DNA of 64,000 nucleotides from Undaria pinnatifida (GCA_012845835.1 JABAKD010000023.1:16426702-16490701), one strand, 5' to 3'; counted from the first letter of the stretch, positions 44,769 to 57,775 are shown. Numbers and translations are program-made. The notes: generated from the sequence alone by a model not told the origin.

Positions 44769-45602
44769 GGGTGGTTGTAGAGTAAATCGAGAGTGTATAA
44801 CGCCTTCCAGGTCCGATAGGAACAATGCCTGCAATGTAATTGGAAACTTTTTTTATTACACTATGTAAGTATGCCCACCACGAATTTCTGAGAAAATTCT
44901 TGGCGGAAATTTCCGGCAACATTCTTTCATAACTGCTGTGACAGCAGAAATCAATGCGCCTTCTTCGTAGATCGGGGTGTTGTGTCCTAAAAACTGGGGG
45001 ACAGACGGCATTCGTCTTGTGTGTGAGCAGTCCTCGAGATGCATTTTGGAGTAGTGCCACCGTGTGCGCACGCACGTGCGCGCACCCTCACAGAACTTCA
45101 CCCGTGCTGCTGTCCGGCAGCCTTTCACACGTGGTTGCCATCTGCCGCTAGGACGCGGCTACGCACGATTGTAACACGGAAAACGCGAGACACATACATG
45201 ATGATGAGTAAAACAAGGGCGGGCGTGTGGCGACACACACAACCAAAGACAAGAGCACGGATGTGTATGGCGACAAACGCGAAGAAGACACAGCAGCTGC
45301 AGCTAGCTGCTGTGGTAGTAGTAGCCCACCACAGCACAGCCGAGAGAGGGCCCTCCCGGCCTAGCTATGGTGGCGCAGCCGCATCTACCTCGTGTCCGTG
45401 CCCTACAGGGCTGGGTGGTGATTGATGTAGAGCGTTCGGAGGGGGAGGTGATATCGTTGTGTGGGGCGGGTGGGGTGTGGGGGGCAATCAATGAAAACTG
45501 GCTTGCTGCTTGCAGGATACAGGATCAACTTCAACCAAAAAGCCCCCCTCGCAAGATTTATAACCCCCTGTCTTGCGCTTTGGGATCGTTCGAGTTTAAT
45601 TA
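44769..45602 (+). repeat. Family III repeat, copy 2
   Basis: Colinear with copy 1, starting GGGTGGTTGTAGAG. It runs directly into copy 3. Confidence 0.8.
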
Positions 45603-46444
45603 GGGTGGTTGTAGAGTAAATCGAGAGTGTATAACGCCTTCCAGGTCCGATAGGAACAATGCCTGCAATGTAATTGGAAACCTTTTTTTTCATCACTATG
45701 GGAGTATGCCCACCACGAATTTCTGGGAAAATTCTTGGCGGAAATTTCCGGCAACATTCTTGCATAACTGCTGTGACAGCAGAAATCAATGCGCCTTCTT
45801 CGTAGATCGGGGGGGTGTTGTGTCCTAAAAACTGGGGGACAGACGGCATTCGTCTTGTCTTGTGTGTGAGCAGTCCTCGAGATGCATTTTGGAGTAGTGC
45901 CACCGTGTGCGCACGCACGTGCGCGCACCCTCACAGAACTTCACCCGTGCTGCTGTCCGGCAGCCTTTCACACGTGGTTGCCATCTGCCGCTAGGACGCG
46001 GCTACGCACGATTGTAACACGGAAAACGCGAGACACATACATGATGATGAGTAAAACAAGCAAGGGCGGGCGTGTGGCGACACACACAACCAAAGACAAG
46101 AGCACGGATGTGTATGGCGAAAAACGCGAAGAAGACACAGCAGCTGCAGCTGCTGTGGTAGTAGTAGCCCACCACAGCACAGCCGAGAGAGGGCCCTCCC
46201 GGCCTAGCTATGGTGGCGCAGCCGCATCTACCTCGTGTCCGTGCCCTACAGGGCTGGGTGGTGATTGATGTAGAGCGTTCGGAGGGAGAGGTGATATCGT
46301 TGTGTGGGGCGGGTGGGGTGTGGGGGGCAATCAATGAAAACTGGCTTGCTGCTTGCAGGATACAGGATCAACTTCAACCAAAAAGCCCCCCTCGCAAGAT
46401 TTATAACCCCCTGTCTTGCGGTTTGGGATCGTTCGAGTTTAATT
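45603..46444 (+). repeat. Family III repeat, copy 3
   Basis: Tandem to copy 2 and closer to it than to copy 1. The MULE begins about 20 bases after its end. Confidence 0.8.
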
Positions 46445-46464
46445 CTGGGATGTACCGATGTACC

Positions 46465-46745
46465 GGGGGAGTGATAATGACACACATGTGGGTGTCATTT
46501 TTTTGACACACAGGGGACAAAAGAGCTCCATCCCCGGGTTTCCACCCTCTGGTTTATGCTTATCGGACACAGCATGCACCTCTCTTTGAGGTCGCAAAGA
46601 AGGCTGGATGTCGCGCCCTGTAGGCACGCCGACACCACCGCAGACAGCAGCACGTAGTCTGCACATCACTGACCCTTCCATATCCAAGTCGTGGAGCCGG
46701 AGATGAAAAAATCGTCGAGAATGATCCCCCTTCGTGGTGCCGTCA
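46465..46745 (+). repeat. MULE left terminal inverted repeat
   Basis: About 280 bp, nearly identical to the complement of 57968-58248, including TTTTTTTGACACACAGGGG and CATCCCCGGGTTT. Confidence 0.85.
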
Positions 46746-48065
46746 CCACAGCAGCAGCAGCACGCAGATCAAACATGCTGCCTGCACTCAATCACCACAG
46801 ATAGCAGCAGGTAGGATAGATCTTTATCACCGTCAGATATCCGACTGTTGGCGATCATGATGGAGAAAACGTGGACATAGAGCTTAGTTTGAGACACCTT
46901 CACAGGCGCAGCAGCAAACAGCAGCACTGATGCCGGGCCACTGATGCCCCGTAGTACAACCACCAGCACGCAAAGATGAAAGAAGGAACGAGGCAGATCA
47001 AGCGCGTTGCTGGCACGCCATCACCACGATAGATAGCGGACGCAATCTATGCATTGTTGCTGATCCTACATATCTCCGTTTAGGGGTTCGAGACCGACAA
47101 ATCAGCACGTAGTCTGCACATCACTGACCTTTCCATATCCAAGTCGTGGAGCCAGAGATGGAAAAATCGTCGAGAACGAGCTCCCTTCGTGGTGCCGTCA
47201 TCAGAGCAGCAGCAGCACGCAGATCAAACATGCTGCCTGCCGCACGCAGTCACCTCAACAGAGAGCAGCAGCTAGGCTAGATGTTTATCACCGTCACATA
47301 TCCGACTTTTGGCGTTCATGATGGAGAAAACGCGGAGATAGAGCTTAGTTTGAGATGATACCTTCACAGGCGCAGCAGCAAACAGCAGCACTACTAGTGC
47401 CCCGTAGTACAACCACCAGCACGCAAAGATGAAAGAAGGAACGAGGCAGATCAAGCGCGTTGCTGGCACGCTATGACGATAGACAGCGGACGCAATCTAT
47501 GCATTGAATCTATGCATTGTTGCTGACCCTAGATAGCCCTAGATATCTCCGTTTAGGGGTTCGAGACCGACAAATCAGCACGTAGTCTGCACATCACTGA
47601 CCCTTCCATATCCAAGTCGTGGAGCCGGAGATGAAAAAATCGTCGAGAACGAGCTCCCTTCGTGGTGTCGTCATCAGAGCAGCAGCAGCATAGGCACCCG
47701 CGCCAGCCACCAAAGATCTCCGCGGCGGAGACGCAGATCAAACATGCTGCCTGCACGCAATCACCTCCACAGATAGTAGCAGCTAGGCTAGATGGTTATG
47801 ACCGTCAGATATCCGACGTTTGGCGTTCATGATGGAGAAAACGTGGAGATAGAGCTTAGTTTGAGACACCTTCACAGGCGCAGCAGCAGCAAACAGCAGC
47901 ACTGGTGTCACGAAGTACAACCACTACCAGGACGCAAAGATGAAAGAAGGAACGAGGCAGATCAAGCGCGTTGCTGGCACGCCATCACCACGATAGACAG
48001 CGGACGCAATCTATGCATTGTTGTTGACCCTAGATATCTCCGTTCAGGGGTTCGAGACCGGGAAA
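46646..48065. repeat. Subterminal ~460-bp tandem repeats of the MULE
   Basis: Three units beginning GCACGTAGTCTGCACATC (about 46650, 47104, 47578). Each has GTTTAGGGGTTCGAGACC or a close form near its end. Parts of the units match the inner side of the right inverted repeat, e.g. CCAAAGATCTCCGCGGCG. Confidence 0.75.
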
Positions 48066-48414
48066 TCGAGACAGGGAAATCGTCAGAGTCTGATGCACTA
48101 CACCCCATCGTTTGAAATACCCGTCGACAGGTTCGTCCTCCACTAGAATCTCACCCTGATTGTTCTGGTAGGCGAAGGTGCTGTATGCATGGGCTGCGCC
48201 CTCCCGGAGGGAACAGTATACGCCATCCAACGTCAGACCGTCTTCAAATACCACACAAACAAAACCGGTGACAACAGCAGCATAAAACCACCAATGAACC
48301 AGCACATAGACATGTTTTCCACCCAGGCAGGCTCTCTCCCCAATCCTCGCGGCCCATGGACACGAGCAAGGCAAACACCAAGCGCGGTTCAAAACAGCAA
48401 ACAGCTGGAAGTTC

Positions 48415-51400
48415 CTATTCCTTCTTTACCCTTTTCGCGCTCCCCCTGCCACTCTCCGTGCAATCCTTCGTCCGAGTCTGCTTCCTATTTCTTGTCAACT
48501 GGAGCGGAGGGTCTCGTATTCCGCTCCAAGTCTCTGAAACGTTACTCTCGCCTCGCCGGGCCCATGCATCAACGGCGCGGCCCAGTTCGCTGAACATCCC
48601 CATCTCGCCAGGTCTAGTGTCCTTCGTCATGTTGTCGGTGTACTTGCGAGCGGCCCTTGTGCAAAGCTCCATGATATTCGCGAACGTCCTACCTCTGATG
48701 ACAGACAGCATACGGTCGGGTGCCGCTTCTTCAGTGCTGGCGTCTCCGAAATCAGCAGGCCCGTCCCAGTCACCAGTGAACCCGCCATTGTAAGACCCAC
48801 CCCCATCCTCGTCAAACTTCCCCAAGCCCGCTTTATCCAGGCTCCAATGCTCTGAAGAGGAACGCCACCGTGGGTGTATGGATTCTCCTTTGAACTCTTT
48901 GCCACGTTTTAGGTGCGTGACAAGCGCGGCGAGAACGTGCCTGCATTGCAGCCCTCGCCTCAGTATCTGCAAGCACGTGCACAGTTGAAAGCCACCAGGG
49001 CCTATGACAACGAGGTGTCCTACTTTTCGGTCAGCTTTGTGTTTGTACAAAACTTTCACTATGGAATCAACTTCCACTCCCGCAACAAGACGATAAAAAG
49101 AAACCAAGGATGTGGTGCCAAACATAGTGATATCAGGTTCCCCCCTTTCCTGGAATACCTCTTCAGGAACCTGGCAACACACGTCGTCCCCTTCAACGTC
49201 GATGCACATATCGTCGTCAGATGATCCGCTGACGTCGTCCGCGGAGCGCGCCGCCAGATTTTGTAGTAACTGCATCGATCCACGCCCCTCCACCAAAACG
49301 CTTGTTTCGTACGCCGAGCTTGCTAACATTTCGGCCAGTACTTCCTGTCGAGATAAATAGGAGCAAGTCCGAAAAGGATGCGGGGGTGAGCGCAAGGACA
49401 CAACCGGTCAACCGGTCGCGCCAGGGGAGCATCGGACAGCGTCTGACATTCGCGTCACAAAAGCGTGTGCCAACCGCAGCAAATGCTCGTCAAAGTGACA
49501 CGGCCGCGGCAACACACAAGAATAGAGCTTACCTCCGCTGCGTACTTACTGGCTCCAACTTTCTCGTACGCTGTTAGGACTGGTTCAAGCGATCTCTTGA
49601 TGTCGTTTTCGACGTGAGCTTTCCCCAAAGAAGCGCGTTTGGTGCTTTGCCTGCAGTACGGACGTTGTCGAAAGGTGCCTGTCAGCATTATTCGCAACGG
49701 CCGTACGTGTACAATGCAGACGAACAAAATGTGCCCAAAAAGGGCGCCAAAAACGAAGACTTCAGAGCATCGTTCCTGCCCGGGGTTGATATCAAACTAC
49801 CGACACGCCGTGCGCAGTACCACACCAAACGAGCAATGGAGCGAAAACCCGGTGGGGACGTTGTGTCACTTACATTCGGGATGCCAGGGCGAGGTCTTCC
49901 GCGACTTGTTCGACTCTCTGCCTCACTTGACGAAACGTCGAGTTTCTCTTCAGGTTCCGGCCGTTCTTTATCGCGCTGAAAATACCCTCAACGCGCTGAG
50001 TGGCTGTCATACCCAAGGTCATGGTTGTCGGGAAAAAACAGCGCGCCCAATACGTGCGTATGCTGCGAACGGCACGTGCGAGGCGAGAAGGCGCCAGGGA
50101 CGGTATGTCAAAGGCTTCGTTGGAAAGAGGAAGAGTTCTTCGCGGCGACCAAGTGTTACGACAAGCGGCCACATATACACTAGGTTGTCCAAAGGGTCGC
50201 CTACGCAAATTAAAACCGAAGACAAAAAGGCGTGCAGAAGCGCCCTCACCTGTATAGGTGCTCGTTGACGTATTTTTCACACGCTGTGCCCTTCACGAGC
50301 TGCTTCACGCCCTCCCACACGCGATCAAAGGCCTGGAGACGGGAAAAAAAGAAAAACATGCAGTAAGCTCCTGGAGAACAGACGCGACAAACTGCTTTCA
50401 CAACAACATGAGTCTCCATTTCATTCAAGGCAGGCGCGCAAAAAAAAAGAACCCAAGTAAAACCCTGTTCCATTGGTACTGCGATCTTCCCACCTCAGTC
50501 GATGTCGCATAGGAAGCCGCCGTGAACCGCCGGAGCAATTCCGTGCATCCTGCTTTTTGCAAGGCCCCCATACAATGCTTCTTGATGTTCTTACAGATGT
50601 GCCAGGAGCAGTACAAGTGCTTCGTGTGAGGAAGAAGCGTCGAGATCGAACTCGTCATTGCTCCGTCGGCATCTGTGATGATTACCTAAGGACGGCCGTG
50701 GGAGGTTGGCGCTGTGAACATAATATACGTGATGACGGCGATTGAGCAACACCGTTGACACCGAAGCAAACCCGAACTACTCAGTAGGCTCCGCGATCCA
50801 TTCATTCATCATACAAAAAAAACGTGAAGACAAGCTCACCTTCGGGTGGCCCCCGCAAATCTCCAGGAAGAACTGGTTTGCGAAGTCGAATGTTTCGCTT
50901 TGTTCGTTGCCGAGAAAACCCTGGGCGAAAACGATGGTCTTATTCTCAGAGTCGACGCCCACATACAAACACAGCTTGAAGTCGTACCTGTCGAAAATGC
51001 AGTGTACGTGGGTGGGTCGTCATCGTTTGCACGGCAATGATTGCCGATCCGGAGGAAAGGCATCTTTTACTACTGGACGAAGCCCTCACACGTACGAACA
51101 ACGTCGTCACATCAATGGGAGGGTAGGAGGCAATTGAAGACTTCCACACCCTCCTCACCTGTTGGTGAGACACGTATTGTCCTGGATAACAACACCGCCA
51201 TAGGTTCTTGCCAGCATAACTTGTTCGGGTGAAGCCCACATGATGGACCGTAGCACCTGGTCGGCATCAACATCCCACTTCACGGTCTGCGGTCCTCTTT
51301 CCAGCTCCGCCACAAGGTTGAGAGCGTCTTCGCCCGATGCCCAGCGCCCACGTAGCACCTTCGCCGACAAATTGCGCACCTGCGTGGGACACAGGAGGAC

Positions 51401-52393
51401 AAAGGCGAGGAGGACGCTACTGTGTAGTTGTTGCAATCACACAACCGATTTCGTGACATCAACCTACGCGCAAAAGCATAGACGGAAGTCATATGAAACA
51501 CCCGTTGAGGATACTATCTAACCGAGGCGAAGGTAGACAAGATGCTGAGGAGGCGGGGGTTCGATTCACCGCTCGCCCTTCAGCAAAGTACGAAGGGTGT
51601 TGTGGTATGTCTCTACGCCAGTAGTGACATTTTGAATCGGAACGAGGGGACCGACGCCGACACAGGCAACCAAAAATAAACCGTAACTTTCAGAGGTACC
51701 GTAATGACCGGTTCACCGTGTTCACACCTTTCGTGCACCCTGCGGGCCGAGCTTGTACGGCTTCATTTCCTCCGCAACGCAGCGGTAGATGAGGTGTGGT
51801 CTCACCCCCCCCAACGTCATCTTGCGGATTTGACCCATGCAACGCTTTTCAATCTCATCCACAGGGACCAAGTTCTCTTGCTCGAGTTGGGACGCGCGAG
51901 AATCCATATCACAGGCGGCAGCGTGCTCAAGATGGACCTGAAGAAAACAATGGACGGGAGGGCACAAGTGAGGGCGGACATCGTCCCACACTATTCTGTG
52001 TACAGCTCCATATACTTCGAGGTGCCAATCTCTTCCTCGCCACATCTTCGTCTACACAGACCAATTCACGGTCGGGTCGTATTTACCTTCGTGATTGTCG
52101 GTGGGTCTTTGGTGTTCCAGGCGACAGCCACGCGAAAGTCACACTCGCACTGCACGGCGGAACAATCGCGGTCAAGAGACAGGCACAACAGAAGGCCGGT
52201 CAGAGGGCACGAGTGACAATCGCGAATAAAAACACGCTCCAAACTTGGACGGAACATTCCGGATGACATGGCATCTCGGTTACATCGAGAAATACTTGCC
52301 TTCGCCGACCATGATGTTCTCCTTGGCGCCGGCAACTTCGAGGTTCTCGCCCTCCCATAAGCGGCGCACCTCAACGTAATCCGGCTCGGTCGG
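48415..52393 (-). CDS. MULE transposase (C-terminal half of the fusion gene)
   Basis: Exons on the minus strand: 51937-51728, 51379-51159, 50987-50840, 50685-50494, 50332-50250, 50200-49874, 49650-49533, 49344-48415. Every junction has GT-AG signals and matching phase. Before them lie a piece from 52393 (PTEPDYVE...) and one ending at 52087 (CECDFRVAVAWN...), whose mutual splice is uncertain. Motifs: VIQDNTCLTNR (first Asp), GGHPK-VIITDADGAM joined exactly across an intron (second Asp), CSWHICKNIKKH, and MTATQRVEGIFSAIK. A SWIM finger, CTC-x9-CRH (48981-48937), follows in the last exon. This is the DDE transposase of the MULE/FAR1 type, acting on DNA in the nucleus. No internal stop was found in the linked exons, so it may be active. 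Confidence 0.85.
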
Positions 52394-52537
52394 CTACCTT
52401 TCCCTGCGATCTGTTTAGGGTGGTACGTGCTGGTGTGAGAATGCCGTTGTCTACTCTGACGAGATCCGGATTCGAGAGGGATGCTACTGGCACAAGGGTG
52501 GGCAAACACGCGATTTGTTGTCGTTCTTTTTACGCAC

Positions 52538-55500
52538 CGGGTCTCCTTTGATTGTGGACTTATTTCCGGTGAAACCCTGGCGTCGAAGCTCCGCCTTGAT
52601 CCTGCGGATCACCATTTCCCAGGTAGATTCGGCATCGTCAAGAACGGAGAACGCGTACCCAGACTCGATCTTTAACGGCTCTTCCGTAGGGGTCTCCTCG
52701 TTTTCATCTGCGTCAAAGAGCGAGCAAGATATAAGCATGCCATTGCTCTACCCTCGTAATATCCGTTGAATGGCTGTTTAGTTGATTGTTTCCAAGTGAT
52801 CGAAACGAAACCATCAATCCGGGGGTATCACTGACTGAGGTCGGCAACCGCACACCCTTCGACATATTTTCCTTCACCGGTTTCGCCCAACCTAAAGCAC
52901 GTCCTGGGCGCGGTGCTCATGCGCAATCGCTCGCGTGGTCTTCGACATCCCACCCTCGGTAGCCGCATGAGACCGCATGAGACCGACGAACGGGGAAACA
53001 GCGGCTATCGTGTGATGATGTACGGCCATTGTACCCTCTACTCACCCTCTTCATCGTCTTCACTCTCCCACCCACTCCAACTATCGGACCCATATTCGAC
53101 GTCGTCGTCGCTGGCGTCCTTCCACCTCGAGTCGTTGCCACCGTCATTAATTTCAATGTCCGTGGGGTTGGAGGCCTGATAAATCTGCAACACGTGCGGA
53201 CAAACGACGAAACAGGGGAGAAGCTGTCCTGTTCAACCCTAAACACTGTGACCATAAGACACAGAACAACGTTCCTTGGGCGCGAAACCGCATGCAGGTA
53301 CGTATGACAGACGTCTCGTCCACATGCTGCAGAGGACATGCTCGAATAGTCCACAAACACGGCGAATGTGTCCCAGATGGTTAGGTTTCTGAACCCACGC
53401 GTGGATCCGCGGCCCCCACCTTCCGTGAGGCTACCTGCGCCTTCTTGTACGTCTTCCAGGCTTTGATCGCCGCAGTTTTCGCAGCTCGGGCCAGGTCGAT
53501 GGAGTTCTCCCGATTAGCTCTGTCCACCCCCTCCCCCCCGTCGTCCTCCTCCTCGCTCTCCTCGTGCCCATTTGCAATACCGGACTCCTGCGTCAGGCGA
53601 CAGACACACTCGTTTCGATCAGCAAACAAAATGCCCCGAGCGGGGAAGTGCGCCGAAACTTCGCGAATGCTGGCGGAAGGCACCGTCCTACCTCACACCA
53701 CTTTCCCATCAACCCTTACCCGCAACAGTCTCTTGTACTTTTTCTTCGCGTCTTTTGCGGCAACACGAAGAATCTCGACGTGGTCCGCCTCCTCCTTTCG
53801 CGCCGCCGCTGCTGCGCTCGCCGCCATGCGTACCGAGTCCTCCAACCCGTCCAAATCGCCTGCATCGCCAGGACGTTCGCAAAGACGCACGGCACAAGCC
53901 ACCAAGGCGCCTGATAACGACTCTGTTTGACACAGAGGAATGGATACAGACCCGCGTGTTCCGACGTTGATAACGTATAAACTGCTCTCACCTTCGCACG
54001 AGGACAGATCGTCGTCGCTGAACCAGTCGTGTTGAGTGTCGCTGTCGTCGTCACTGTTACTGAGGTTCTCGGCGCCGCTGTTATTGCGACCGTCCTCGTG
54101 CCATACACCCTCGCTGACACACAACTGCAACAATTCGGCCACGTAAGGGTCAAAAATTGTATCGCAGTTGATGGGGTGTGTGCATGGAACAATTTCCATT
54201 TTCATCGGTCGACTAAACATGCTAGAATACACGATGCCATCAACGAACAGCGCAACGTCTCATGACCCGGCATGGCGCAGTATGACGCGGCAAATTTCCG
54301 ATACAACAGCATGCTAACCATCGTGGTCTTGAATACCTTGTGCTTGACTTCGATCAACTACCTGTGCATTCGAGGCCCGGGCGTCCGTACAACCGACTTG
54401 TTGGCGACGGTGCGTTGTAAGTGGCTCGACAGCTGACGCCAAGGCACCATGGGCCCCCAAACGGAAACTACCTGGGACACACCTTCCTTTCTTGACGCAT
54501 GAATCGGCGTATCGCAGACTCAGCACGGTCATATTTACGTCGGGCCTGAGCTGCTGCGACTCTCCCCTTCGCAAGCTCCAGCCGTAGGTTTGAGACTACT
54601 GGGACGTAGTTGTACATGGCGTCTTGCCCACGCTTCTTCTGCTGGGTTTGGGCAAAGTGGATTTCCTGTTCGGTTGGGACAACAGACGGCACACCGAACG
54701 AACAAAATGACATGGTAATGGCGACCACGTCAATCACAAAAGTTGACCGCGTGGAAACCACTCTGTCGTATTCGCGACAATAAAGCGGATGTGTTACAAC
54801 CCCCTTTGACTCTGATGACTGCGACCTTGCACTCCATCTCACCTTCTTGAGCCTGTGGTATCTGGTCTTGTGCTTTTTTGCGGCGGCCCTGGCCTCGGCC
54901 TTCCTCTTCTGAATCGCATCAAACTCGGCTGCTTGTGCTTCACCACGGCACGAGTCGGAATCCGACCCCCCAACCCACGCCGACCCCCCGAACCACTCAG
55001 GTTGTCCCCCGGGATCCTCCCCCGCTCCAGCCGCCGTCCCTTCGCCATGTGCTGCTGCTGTCTCCGCCCCACCCTCCACCCCACTTTTGTCCTCCATCTC
55101 ACCTTTCATCCCATCACCCTCAGTGCTTCCCGTCCCCAACCCAGTCCCCTCTTCTTCTGTTCCTTCGGCCGCCGCTTCCTTCCCGTCGCCACCTACATTT
55201 TTTCCGCCCGCACCATCCAACCCACCATCTCCGTCTTTTGCCTCAGCACCTTTCCTCTCCCCCTCCTGCCTCTCACGCTCCCTCTCCCTCTCCTCTTCCT
55301 CTTTCTTCTCTTCGCGCTGTTTCTCTACCTCCCTAACCCTTGCATCCGCCAACTCGTTCTGCTTCAGCCGCAAGTTCTCTGCGACTAAGTCCAGCCTCGC
55401 CTGTCGCCTCATGTCCGCAGCCTTCTCCGCCGCGGATTGCACTTTCTCTGCCGTCGTCGAGCCAAATGTAGCCTCTCGCCTCGCGTTGTAGGCAGCGACT

Positions 55501-57130
55501 TCGTCATCGAACGCTTCCTGGAACTTCTCGTCCTAGAGGGAGCGAAACGTTAATGAATGCTCAGCGACCAAAATAGATATGGGATTGTCCGTTGTACCCG
55601 TTCTCCCTCATTTTACTGTCCGGTTCCCGCATCAACCCTGCGACCCAGGTGGTGTTCGCCGGCAAAGAAACGACGAAAAACATACTACGGTACTGTAACT
55701 GTAACTCACTTGAACCTGGAACAGAGGGGGTGACACCGCGACCACAGGAAAAGGGGGAAACGTGCCGTCCCTCTTCGCAAAAGTTCCGAAGTGGCACCCT
55801 GCTTCTAACGTTGTATCCTTTCCAACTTCGGGGATGTCGGACAAGTCCTTTTGACGGGCTATCTGGCAGCCGTGCGTTAGCACCACGGCAACCTCCTCGA
55901 TAAGGCGCTCGCCGCCGTCTGCTCCAGCTACGCGGTACACAAGCTGGGCTTCGTCCGGCAGAAAGTCTCGGGAATGGCGGTAGTCGTCGACCGTATTCGT
56001 GCCCTTCCTACCCGTCCCGTGAAAAGGCGCTGCCCCCTGCGCATCATACTGCTTCCTGCTCTTCCTATCTATGGGGACGAGCATCTTCACTCGTAGTCGG
56101 AGCGCCTGTGAGGCCATCAGCATAGTCAAATCACCCCCCCAGCGCTTGGGTTCTCCGAAAAGAGCAACGGAAGCAATAACCATCTTGATGTTGCCTTGGC
56201 GAGTCGACAGAACGTCTCCCTCGCTAGAAAATCTGGCGTACTTCATGACCGCTTGGGGGTAGTAACGCGTGCAATTCCACAGGATGCCACCCTCCGATAC
56301 AAGCTCCTCCGCGTTTGCCGCGGTCCATGCGAGGACCGCAAGCTTTAGTGGAGCCCAGTACACATCAGAGCCCCAAATTCCCATCGCCAAGGCCCGCCAG
56401 GCACAGTTTCCGTCGCCGGCGACAAACTTCGCTATCCACCCCTCGTCGCGCACCTCCTTCGGGAGAACCATGGTGCCAAAGTAGTCGTGGGCAATCTTCT
56501 CGTCGCACACGTTGGAAGCAGGGGAGGGTGGATGGGGATTATAACGTACGGGCAAACAACGCAGGCTTCGAAGTGCCGTGCCCAGGCTGGAAGGGGTTGA
56601 TTTCTATGAAATATCGCCTTGCAGAAAACGCGTTCACGGTCACTGCAAACAGACGTGTTGGAGATCGCGCTACTTTGCCGGGACCCGGTATTCCAACCGG
56701 AGGCCTAAAGTTCTTCGCGGACAAAAGCGTATCATACACGCCCACCCCCTCGCGGCTACCGGTTACTGTTTCCACAAAAAGCAATATATCCACATTCTCA
56801 CTGTGAGCTCTAAGAAAAGATTCTGCATTGGAGTGTGAACCCTCCGCACCTCGTGCTTCGTGTCGTCTTTGTTCTCGCCCACAAGAGACTTTGGCACTGC
56901 TGGCAGCTCTCCGCATGTCGTTCCGAAAATTTTCTCCACAGCGCATGTGTTCGAAAAGTCCTTCACACGCTCGAATGGTGTTTTCGGTTTCCCCTGTACC
57001 CCATTTCCGTCAACCACCGACGCCGTGTCCCGTGCAGGTCTCGGTGCCACCACCCCATTGCAGAAACCTACGAGCTGCCGCAGTAGTTCTAAGGCCTTCG
57101 CCTCCGAGATAACACTGACCGAAACAGCGC
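52538..57130 (-). CDS. OTU-like peptidase and linker (N-terminal half of the fusion gene)
   Basis: Exons: about 57130-56808 (start not found), about 56770-56560, about 56512-55710, 55532-54843, 54665-54483, 54124-53992, 53922-53720, 53587-53420, 53184-53046 and 52707-52538. From 55710 on, phases agree at every junction and lead into the transposase. The 55710 exon holds FVAGDGNCAWRAL (OTU Asp-Gly-Asn-Cys box, Cys codon near 56404), KRWGGDLTMLMASQ and EVAVVLTHG (candidate His, near 55874), with spacing right for OTU deubiquitinases. The next 230-codon exon is a charged coiled coil. Later exons alternate acidic stretches (HDWFSDDDLSSCE, SWSGWESEDDEE) with Ala/Lys helices (AAIKAWKTYKKAQ, AAKDAKKKYKRLLR). 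His-Gly replaces the usual His-aromatic, so peptidase activity is inference. Confidence 0.7.
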
Positions 57131-57146
57131 AGCAACAAAGGACAGG

Positions 57147-57204
57147 ATGGTCTCAGCATCACCCGCCTACAGGATGGTCTCAGCATCACCTGCCTATGTG
57201 CATT
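57147..57204. repeat. 29-bp duplication
   Basis: ACAGGATGGTCTCAGCATCA occurs twice in tandem, followed by CCCGCCT and CCTGCCT. Confidence 0.75.
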
Positions 57205-57294
57205 CTACACCCTGCCCGTACTGCTGTACTGCTGTAGGCACTACCGTCTACAAGAATTTAGAGTAGTTCCGTCGTAGAAGGATACACGCCGTTT

Positions 57295-57295
<1 letters not shown>

Positions 57296-57349
<54 letters not shown>
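57296..57349. repeat. (CAG)18 microsatellite
   Basis: Eighteen uninterrupted CAG units between the presumed gene start and the right inverted repeat of the MULE. It could lie in the 5' leader. Confidence 0.9.
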
Positions 57350-57351
<2 letters not shown>

Positions 57352-57562
57352 CAACGTGCACTTACCAGGGCCGCAATTGGGGCCAGGTGGGGGTGGCCCC
57401 CCAAGAGTAGAGGCGTCATACACACGACGACACGATTACAGCAGTTGTCTGCTATCTCCCTTGACGTTTTGTATCTGAAGACATCAGTGCACCTGCGAAA
57501 CAAACCCATCCCAAGAATATGTTCTACTTGGACCGATCTGTAGACATGAGCGCACCTGCGGA

Positions 57563-57775
57563 GCAACTGCATGTGTGCATACCGGAGTATGCCCTGGGGT
57601 ATGCATACTGCGAGTACATGGCGCAAACTCCAAATTCAAACTCAAGGCAAAAAGTTCGCGCGGGTAGCAACTGCATGTGTGCATACCGGATGATGTCCTG
57701 GGGTATACATACTGCGAGGACATGGCGCAACTTTCAAATTCAAACACAAGGCAAAAAGTTCGCGCGGGTACGCGA
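57563..57775. repeat. ~108-bp tandem duplication
   Basis: Two units starting GCAACTGCATGTGTGCATACC and ending AAAAAGTTCGCGCGGGTA, about 90 percent alike, subterminal in the MULE. Confidence 0.8.

Noticed and set aside
52280-52393. A GC-AG intron at GAAG|GCAAGT closing the PTEPDYVE exon
   Set aside because: The next usable acceptor in phase would make an intron of about 25 bases; the splice in this stretch is left unresolved.
57296-57349. A polyglutamine protein on the plus strand
   Set aside because: The frame is short, starts inside the repeat and opposes the MULE gene; it is better read as a microsatellite.
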